Below are positions 21,389-31,000 of a DNA stretch of 64,000 nucleotides, piece after piece; within the stretch, counting starts at the first letter, position 1; each line of letters opens with the position of its first letter. Source of the DNA: Scolanthus callimorphus (taxonomy: Eukaryota > Cnidaria > Anthozoa > Actiniaria > Edwardsiidae); the NCBI GenBank assembly GCA_033964015.1, contig CM066922.1:1132856-1196855 (forward strand), in the 5' to 3' direction. The notes beneath the pieces were generated by a model. The model was given only the letters and a program-made list of their open reading frames with translations, searched no databases and was not told where the DNA came from. The translations under genes and the position numbers were made by a program.

Positions 21389-21965
21389 TTTCGCTGGTGT
21401 TCTGTAAAAGAAAGATGAAATTTAACAAAATGAATGCTATTTCTAGCATTTTAAGGTGATTTTAGTCGTTCTGGTGAGACAGCGAAACCCCAACGCCAAC
21501 CCGGCCGGACTTTTTACAAGTGAAAACGAGCGACAAAGAAGTAATAAAGAAGATAGAAAAATTTGCAAAAAAGCATTGACAACATTTTTTGGTTCTCGTA
21601 GATGACTCCAAGTTACTTTTGATAACTAGTTAAGTATAGTATAAATTCAGAGGAAAAACAAATTTCACACAAAACGGCTAAAAGTTCAGTGTCAAGTCTT
21701 TGGATTTTGACTTGTTTGTGATTGTGAATGAATTCGTGCAGTTTAGTACATTTTTTCATAGAAAAACTGGACTCACATCATAACAATACTTACATTAATC
21801 GGTCTTAACAAAGAAAAGAGAACTAAAATCGGCGGCCTCTTGAGGTGATTTATCTCTTTTTCGGCGTTGAAACTAACGTTTGACGAAAAGTGAAGAGAAT
21901 GATTCCCGCCGTCAAACGTGGTCATCAGCCTCGTTTTCATATCCACAGGAATCCCACGTGCAACA
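21389..21965 (-). other. Upstream region of DOMON copy 2
   Basis: Collinear with 5859-6437 (shared CACAAAACGGCTAAAAG, GATTCCCGCCG and CGTGGTCATCAGCCTCG). It should hold the promoter and a non-coding first exon. Similarity ends at ATCCCACGTGCA, where the giant palindrome starts. Confidence 0.6.
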
Positions 21966-24900
21966 AAAAAGTCATTATCCCGACCCGTGGATCCCGGATC
22001 CCGACGCGACCGGATCCCTCACTCTGGATCCCGGATCCCACACCTCTGGACAATCCGTGATCAAAACTGGCAATTCTGCTTTCGGCTTGTTTGCCCTTTC
22101 GATTTCCGATTTTCACCTGTTTATTTGAATTTCTAGTTTTTTTTGTTATCTGAAATCGGAATCTTGGACCAGCATAAAAAGGGGCGTCCCTCTCTAGTAT
22201 TACCCTATTGAAAGGCATTTTGACAGACCTAGTTATTTTAAAACGATTTTACGGCTATAAAATTGTAAAGCTTTTGTTTTACTAGCCAATCTAATTCGTT
22301 CTATCAGATGCACGTGCAAGCACTGATTTCTTGTTGTTCTCTGCTATTGTTATTCCAAATAAACGTGACCGCAGCGGCATACAAACAAGAGTAAATACCA
22401 ATCTAAAAATAACTAGGTCTGTCAAAACGCCTTATCAAGAATATATATCAGAGGAACGCCCCTACTTATGAGCCCCTGCTTGGACTTATTTTAAGGAAGA
22501 GATTTTCAGAAAAAAGGGATATTTTTTGGGAAAAAAAATCCATGACCAAATATGGCAATTCTCCTATCGGCTTGTTTGCCCTTTCAATTTACTGATTTTC
22601 GCCTGTTTATTTGAATTTCTAGTGTTTTTGTTATCTGAGATCGGAAATATCTGGGACTTATTTTAAGGAAGAGATTTTCAGAAAAAAGGGATTTTTTTGG
22701 AAAAAAGGCAGACTCTTTTCAGGTTTTCCGAAAATCGGAAAAAGTGCCACTTTTTTCAGGTTTTTTCAAAAAGCTATTTCCAAAATTTATTTTTTTTCGA
22801 TTTCCGAGATTCAGAAAATTACCCCTACTTTTTTCAGATTTTTTTCCAAGAAAAATTTTAGAAAAAAGTTCAAGCTCTTTTCTTAAACGTGCAATCATTT
22901 TTAATCCGTGGCACAAACCGGCAATTCTACTTTCCACTTGACTTTCACTTCTGATTCCAGAAAATAGCATCTTTTCCTACTTTCCATATTTGTCACTTCT
23001 GAAATCCATGAAAATACCCGACCTTATTCGGGTTTTCTCTTTCAAACAAATTCTCGGAAAAGATCCACCTTTTTACTTAATTTCAAGATTGATCAAAAAC
23101 AAGAAAAAATCCTACATTTTTCTAGTTTTGTGCAAGCTTTTCCGGCGGGGAAAAGTGCCACCTCTTTTCCCTTCGAAACTGACCCATTCCGCATTTACAA
23201 GGGCTTTTAGTCTTCGATGAAAAAGTAAGACTGTTAAGTTTTGAGTTTTCTATATTGAATATTGGCCCACCTAGCTAGCCAGTATCCCGGCCCATGGGTA
23301 CAGTCTATTGACACTATGCTTGTATGATGTATCGATTGCGTCGCACCGCGTGAAAATGTAGTTAAATCTCTCTTGCCAAATACACGACATACACCAAGTT
23401 CAATTCATATGAAGTGACTATGTGACTATGTACTTGTTCCCATTTGCTATTAAGAGGTCAACCGCCAAGTTTGGAAGGTTGATGTTGAGATATTTGTTTA
23501 TTTCTGTTTGATGACGTAAACGATGACACCACAAACGTGACCATGTAGTTGCCTCCCCTTGCTACTTCGACGACTCATCCCCAGTCTTATTTTTTCACCG
23601 AAGAAAAAAGCCCTTGTAAATGCGGAATTGGTCAGTTTCGATGGGAAAAAGGTGACACTTTTTCCCAGCCGGAAAAGTATGCAAAAACTAGAAAATTGTA
23701 GTTTTTTTTTTTCTTGTTTTTGATCAACCTTGAAATTAAGTAAAAGGTGGACTTTTTTTGGAAAAAGGTGGACCTTTTCCGAGCATTTGTTTGAAAGAGA
23801 AAATCCGAATAAGGTCGGGTATTTTCATGGATTTCAGAAGTGACAAATCTGGAAAGTAGGAAAAGGTACTATTTTCTGGAATCAGAAGTGATAGTCAAAG
23901 TGGAAAGTAGAATTGCCGGTTTGTGCCACGGATTATTTTTGCCTATTTTTCCGATTCCTCCGCAAACAGAAATTGATATTTCATGGCAGGTGCGTGACAT
24001 TCTATTCCAGGGTACCCAGTCTAACATAACATCCGCGGTATCTCTCCGTTATTACTGTAACTATCGATGCCTGGTGGTGGGGGTGCTTCAGCTTATGATG
24101 ACTGGTCCCCGGCAGCAGGGTAGGAGGGTCGGAGAACAGGAGAGATGGACGAGGGGTACTTCCATCTCTCACCACAGGCAACACTGATCCCAGCTTGCTC
24201 AAAGGGCACTATAATAGCGCAGGGATTGCCGAGTTTGCGAGGCCGGCGCGCGAAATGCGTTTCAAATCAGTGATCACGTGAACACTTTTTGTGCACCACG
24301 TGATGAGGTGTTTGGCTTGTTACCGCTTGTTTCTGAAGAGGCTCGAAGAGAAAATAAGAGGATCAGCATAAGCTCACTTTGTTCGGATTAACCTTGCATT
24401 ATAGACTACTGACATGTCTCCCGACCGAGAAGCTGAGGTGACCTTGGAATAGAATGTCACGCAACTGCCACGACATATCAGTTTCTATTTGCCGAGGAAT
24501 CAGAAAAATAGGCAAAAATAATCCGTGGCACAAACCGGCAATTCTACTTTCCACTTGACTATCACTTCTGATTCCAGAAAATAGTACCTTTTCCTACTTT
24601 CCATATTTGTCACTTCTGAAATCCATGAAAATACCCGACCTTATTCGGATTTTCTCTTTCAAACAAATTCTCGGAAAAGGTCCACTTTCCAAAAAAAAGC
24701 CACTTTTTACTTAATTTCAAGGTTGATCAAAAACAAGAAAAAAAAACTACAATTTTCTAGTTTTTGCATACTTTTCCGGCTGGGAAAAAGTGTCACCTTT
24801 TCCCCATCGAAACTGACCAATTCCGCATTTACAAGGGCTTTTTTCTTCGGGGGATGAGTCGTCGAAGTAGCAAGGGGAGGCAACTACATGGTCACGTTTA

Positions 24901-26165
24901 TGTGGTGTCATCGTTTACGTCATCAAACAGAAATAAACAAATATCTCAACATCAACCTTCCAAACTTGGCGGTTGATCTCTTAATAGCAAATGGGAACAA
25001 GTACATAGTCACAAAGTCACTTTATATGAATTGAACTTGGTGTATGTCGTGTATTTGGCAAGAGAGATTTAGCTACATTTTCACGCGGTGCGACGCAATC
25101 GATACATCATACAAGCATAGTGTCAATAGACTGTACCCATGGTCCGGGGTACTGACTAGCTAGGTGGGCCAATATTCAATATAGAAACTCAAAACTTAAC
25201 AGTCTTATTTTTTCATCGAAGACTAAAAGCCCTTGTAAATGCGGAATGGGTCAGTTTCGAAGGGAAAAAAGGTGGCACTTTTCCCCGCCGGAAAAGCTTG
25301 CACAAAACTAGAAAAATGTAGGATTTTTTCTTGTTTTTGATCAATCTTGAAATTAAGAAAAAAGTGGACTTATTTTTGGAAAAAGGTGGATCTTTTCCGA
25401 GAATTTGTTTGAAAGAGAAATCCCGAATAAGGTCGGGTATTTTCATGGATTTCAGAAGTGACAAATATGGAAAGTAGGAAAAGATGCTATTTTCTAGAAT
25501 CAGAAGTGAAAGTCAAGTGGAAAGTAGAACTGCCGGTTTGTGCCACGGATTAAAAATGGTTGCATGTTTAAGAAAAAAGCTTGAAGCTTTTTCTAAAATT
25601 TTCTTGGAAAAAAATCTGAAAAAAGTAGGGGTAATTTTCTGAATCTCGGAAATCGAAAAAATGAAATTTTGAAGATAGCTATTTGAAAAAACTCTGAAAA
25701 AAGTGGCACATTTTTCCGATTTTCGGAAAACCTGAAAAAAGTCTGCCTTTTTTTCCAAAAAAATATACCTTTTTTCTGAAAATCTCTTCCTTAAAATAAG
25801 TCCCAGACTTTTCCAATTTCAGAACTAAAACACTAGAAATTCAAATAAACAGGCGAAAATCGGAAATTGAAAGGGCAAAAAAGCCGAAAGAAGAATTGCC
25901 AGTTTTGGTCACGGATTTTTTTCCAAAAAAATATCCCTTTTTTCTGAAAATCTCTTCCTTAAAATAAGTCCCAGATATTTCCGATTTCAGATAACAAAAA
26001 CACTAGAAATTCAAATAAACAGGTGAAAATCGGAAATCGAAAGGGGGCAAACAAGCCGAAAGCGGAATTGCCATGAGTTTTGATCACGGATTCTGGACCC
26101 GGATCCCAAACCTGGATCCGCCACACTCTCGATCCCGGATCAATCCGTGATCAAACTGGCAATTC
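21966..26165. repeat. Giant imperfect palindrome (foldback structure), about 4.2 kb
   Basis: The left arm (about 21975-24015) and right arm (about 24445-26160) are inverted copies. Pairs I matched include the GGATCC-rich outer end (22000 / 26110), GTCCCAGATATTTCC (22650 / 25970), TCCGTGGCACAAACCGGCAA (22910 / 25525) and the unique-looking block CATCATACAAGCATAGTGTC (23310 / 25100). Others are GCAACTACATGGTCACGTTT (23545 / 24880) and GCGTGACATTCTATTCCA (23990 / 24450). The loop is about 24015-24445. After removal of a 298-bp MITE from the left arm, both arms are about 1.7 kb. No transposase or RT frame is visible. It fits a foldback-type transposon or an inverted segmental duplication. Confidence 0.85.
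22173..22470. mobile_element. MITE nested in the left arm of the palindrome
   Basis: Terminal inverted repeats of about 60 bp: CATAAAAAGGGGCGTCCCTC on the left and CATAAGTAGGGGCGTTCCTC on the right, continuing through TTTTGACAGACCTAGTTATT on both sides. The right arm of the palindrome has no equivalent, so this MITE inserted after the palindrome formed. Confidence 0.8.
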
Positions 26166-26232
26166 TGCTTTGGGCTTGTCATTGCATTTTCACTTTGAAT
26201 TCTAGTTTTTTTTCTTTTTTTGTTATCTGCAC

Positions 26233-26509
26233 ATCAAGAAAATTTCGCCAAAAGCTGTCGTTTTGCCGACGTTGCAAAACTTCCTTAATAGGAAATTCCC
26301 CCTTGCCTTATTTGGAATGTCTGTAAGTACTTTTCCTCATGTCTTAGCGAAAAAGGCAGGAAAATTGACCAAAACTTGCAGATACTCGAGAAACATCCTT
26401 CTCTTGGTCGCCATTTTGTTTTTACCCCCCCGCCGAGGGGCCTGAGTCACGTTTTGAACACCACAGGCAACCCGCACCGATTTGCCATAAAAACGACACA
26501 GCACTTTCT
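26233..26509 (+). repeat. Left arm of a 4.2-kb inverted repeat pair
   Basis: About 275 bp reappear inverted at 30133-30405: ATCAAGAAAATTTCGCC, GCCGACGTTGCAAAACTTCC, AACTTGCAGATACTCGAGAA, CAAAATGGCGACCAAGAGAA (complement here) and CAGGCAACCCGC. A few substitutions and small indels separate the arms. The arm starts about 70 bp after the giant palindrome ends. Confidence 0.8.
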
Positions 26510-28083
26510 TGATATGAAATCACGGAAATACTCCTGAGAATTACATTTTTTATTTAAAAAAAAACTAGCGGACACACAAAATTGGCGGCTCTAAAATCGG
26601 CTCTTTTTAAAATTTAAAAAAATCCCCAACATGGTTTTTTAGAACCACATCTAAGCCCATGGCAAAATGTTGTTAAAGAACAAAAGCGTCGTGAATCCGC
26701 GTGCGTGGAGCTCTCGCCAACTTGACACTCCTTAAAAAAAATAATTAACAAATGGAAAAGAAATAGACTATTCTTCCGAAAAAACACCACACTTCGGCAT
26801 TTTGTATACTTCATCGTGCTCTTTCTTGTTATTTTGTCAAATGTTGATAATTCTAATATTAAAAGATTAATTCGCCCCAGGCGCGCACTCACGATATGAA
26901 ACCATCGCCATAAGTCAAAATGTTAAAATTCATGACTGGATTGCCTAGTACCTCTACGTGCAAAAGAGATCTCGCTGAGTGCTTTTGCAAGCACTCTATC
27001 CCTAATTACCTTCCACTCTCGAACACCTGCGCATAATCGTTGAAATAGAGCGCTATCATTTAATAGGACGATCGATAGACTAGTCATAATAGTCAAGAGC
27101 AAATAAAAAAGGTCGTTCATCAAGATGATACGTAATTTCTTATTTTACTTCAATGCTATTCGACCTGCTAAGCATATAAACTGAAGACACTATTACTAAA
27201 TCTCACCGACACAACACCAGTTGTGTTGCTAGCGTGTGGAGGCCTAAAGAGTTGAAAAAATGCTGGGCGAAAGTTTGAATTTCAGCCAATCCTCAATGTG
27301 TCTACAGGTGACTGCTTGCACATTGCAGCATTGTGCATGGTTGAATTGTGGTTGAATTTACCAAAAAAAAACTGTTATCTCAGACCCAAAAACAATATGA
27401 GAGAAAACTTTTTTTTTATAATTCAAGATAATTCGGCTTTTTTACCGTCAGTGTGCACTAAAACAAAGTTAAATCCATCAGAAATTTCAGTACAAAATCA
27501 AGAGAAAATAATGCTATCACACCAGTTATATTTTGCTTCATTACTTAATAAGGTTTATTCCAAAGTTTTCTAAAATCCGCCAAAACCTCCCCATATGCTT
27601 TCCAGAAAAAATATTAATTATTCTTTGATTTTCCGATACAGGCGGCCTCTTGCTGAGGATTATGCCCATTTTCAAATGAAAACAGAAATAATGCAGAGGA
27701 AAGTTTCAGCAAGGCTGGGCCTTTATCACGCAAAATTGATTAATAAATATATGATAGTTATCAGAAAACGGAATCCAGTTTTCAATTCTACACATCCGTA
27801 TTAGTAAAGCTTCATCAGTTTCTCGTCTGTATTTATCACAACTTTTTCGACTTCAAATTGAGGCTCCCACTGTATTTATGCACCAACGATGCCTATTCAG
27901 CGGTAGGGTAGAGAATTCGGGTAGATCCTTCATATGGTACACTACTGTGTCCTCCGTATAAATATCTCCCGTCTTATCGAACGAGGATATACAGAAGTAC
28001 TATAGTGTATCATATATGGAGGATCTAGGAGAATTCGAAAGTGGACTATTAGGTGTATAACAAGAGCACTTCTTTTGTTTTAG
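26510..28083. other. No supported exon; exon-like repeat at 27638-27722
   Basis: AT-rich sequence inside the 26233-30405 block. The only notable item is the exon-like copy at 27638 (GATACAG, then GCGGCCTCTTGCTGAGG), shared with 17588. Upstream exons of the EGF/SRCR gene would be expected here or further left, but I could not identify any. Confidence 0.4.
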
Positions 28084-31000
28084 AATGCCTGTATTTCTTG
28101 TCCTTGTAAGGACAACAGAATCAACAAAACCTGCATACCAGACTTCGTCACTGGAAGATATTCTTGCTTTGGTAAGTTTGACAGATCCTTACCCGTCGAT
28201 TATATTTGATGAGGCCTGCCGTCAGCAAGGTTGTCTAATTTGCGAGCCTATAAGCAATCCCCGAGCCTTTTTTGGCGAGCCTTTGAAAAACACATTAAAA
28301 TAGAAAAAAATAGCAGACATGTAATACGGTGTAAAATCGAATCAATAAAATGAAAAAGTGTCAGTATAATTTAATACAAACGTTTCGTACATGGCCCTTC
28401 ATCAGTGAGGTGTAATAAGGTGGTCATTTTCAAGATACCAAGGATTAATATTCCATTCTATTTGACAATATTAGTCTAACGAAATGTCAAGAAGGGATAT
28501 GGTCAACCTTTTTGCCACCTTGCCTTTTTGAGTTAGCATTATTTGATGGCATGTGATAAAACCCGAAACACCAAAACGAAACCACCGTAACGAAACAACC
28601 GAAACCGCCGTAACAGCCCGTCGAAACCACCGGAACAGCTCGTCGGAACCACACCAGAACAGATATTTTTTACCTGTTTTATCGCGGAATACGGTTTGCG
28701 AACGTGGCCGCCATCTTGGACACGAAAAAGATAAAGCGAGGGGGGAGGGCCCAGGGTTTGTCCTTCTGGGATGAGAAAATTTCCTTTGCCCAATAAAAAC
28801 ACTCCAAAGAATAGCATATAATGACAGTTTCTATTGGATGAGCCTGTTTTCTTATCGCACGCTTCTGTGTAGTAGACTTTCGAGCATTTCAAGGCCACGG
28901 TTTGGTATGGCTCACGATTGGATGGTAACGGCGCCAACGTGTCTATTCAATTTGACTTAAATTTTATTTGCAGTTTAGAGGAAGTATTGTACATTATATC
29001 TAGTCCGACACGTAAAATGTGGTGACGCAGTAGCACTTGTTGTCCCACGGTGGGTTGTATAATATTTTCCTGTAATTTATTGTCCATTGATTGTAAACTA
29101 GATACAAGCGATCTGCTGAATTAGATTCGACACGGCAAAATATTTGAAAAAGATCCGACGTATGAATTTGGCCGTGACGACAAACAAAACTTGCAGGCTC
29201 GAATATGTCTGTTCAAGAAATATTACTACTTATCGACAAAAGTAAAAAAATGGCGAGCTTTCAAGCAAAAAAATGCATTAAAAACGGGCGAACGCATAGG
29301 TTGTTTTAAATAATAGAGGCAATCAAAACCATGAAAACGCTTGTTAACGTACGATACGCGAGTGTGACAAAAGAATAAAACGAGCAAAGGTAGGAAGGAA
29401 AACCCTGGAAAACCCTGGGCAGCCACGTCGATCGCAAACCGTATTCCGCGATAAAACAGGTAAAAAATATCTGTTCCGGTGTGGTTCCGACGAGCTGTTT
29501 CGGTGGTTTCGACGGGCTATTACGGCAGTTTCGGCTATTACGGTGGTTTCGGTCATTTCGTTACGGTGGTTTCGTTTCGGTGTTTCGGGTTTTATCACAT
29601 GCCTTATTTGATTTATCAAAAAACGGCAAGAAATACATTCAAAGGCTCGGAGCTCGCCCCAAAATGCTCGGGGCTCGGTGGCTCGCAAAATAGCAACTCC
29701 CGCCGTCAGCTGGCTCAAGTGTATTAAGGCCTGGGTCAGCCCAAATCGAGAAAATTACAAAATTTCAAATATCTTTTCTAATCATTAATGATGGAGCATG
29801 AAATTTTCAGGATAGTTAACATTCATCGAGTGAAATGTTTTAGTATGGAATGCCGGCTAATACACTCGTCACGTGGCCAGTCACGTGACATTTTCACTTT
29901 TCAAAGTTAAAATTTCTCCGGTGGTGAGTTTCACTCCTCTTTTGAAAAGTTAATAGTGACGTTTTTACATGTGGAAAAAGTTTGCTCCTTTAGGGTGCTT
30001 TAAGGGGCTGATATATTAATTAGGTCACGTGACCTCATTCCGACCCTTATATCTCGTTACAGTAAATAATAGTTCAGCAGCCAAAACGGTACGATGTTTC
30101 TACTGCTGAGTATCCATTTTCACCAAAGCTGTATTGTGTGCTGTCGTTTTTATGGCAAATCCGCGCGGGTTGCCTGTGGTGTTCAAAACGTGACTCAGGC
30201 CCCTCGGCGGGGGGTAAAAACAAAATGGCGACCAAGAGAAGGATGTTTCTCGAGTATCTGCAAGTTTTGGTCAATTTTCCTGCGTTTTTCGCTAAGATAT
30301 GAGGAAAAGTACTTACAGACCTTCCAAATAAGGTTTCGGGAATTTCCTAATAAGGAAGTTTTGCAACGTCGGCAAAACGACAGCTTTTGGCGAAATTTCT
30401 TGATATATGTTTTTACCATCACCGGAAAAGCAATTTACTGTTTTGTCACGTGACATACCTTGTGACGTCACTCCCGCACTAAGTTATAGCACCAAAATAT
30501 TAAGTTAGTCGAGTTTTTATGATCACAGTGTCAAAAATCAAAGCAATTTAAGGCACATTTTGCGTTTTTGGGGGCTAGCCCCAAGCCCATTTCGAATCCC
30601 AGGCCTTAATGTGCTTGAGGGCACTCGCGAAAATGTAAAAAGAAGTCTAGAGAGAGCTAAGTAAGAGTTACTTGGGCTACCTTTGGTAAACACATCTCGA
30701 AACTAAGTACAAAAGCAATTCACGAGCGGCCAGAGTATCCTTTATAGGAGACTATCATGTTTCCTCCAGGGTTATTTATACGTAAGCCACCGAATCGAAT
30801 TCTACGCGATCCCATAAATGCTTGTGGCGATGGTTGATCTCCTTGAAGTTTGCCAATCACAACCATTCCAATCCCGAGCTGGACCATTCCAATCCCGAGC
30901 TGGTAACTGCTGCCGGTCACACGGTCCAAAATTGGCAAATGTCCGACCAAAAAAAAAAAAACTTGTGATTTGGTCGGTAATAATGTCCGGTCAATTGAGG

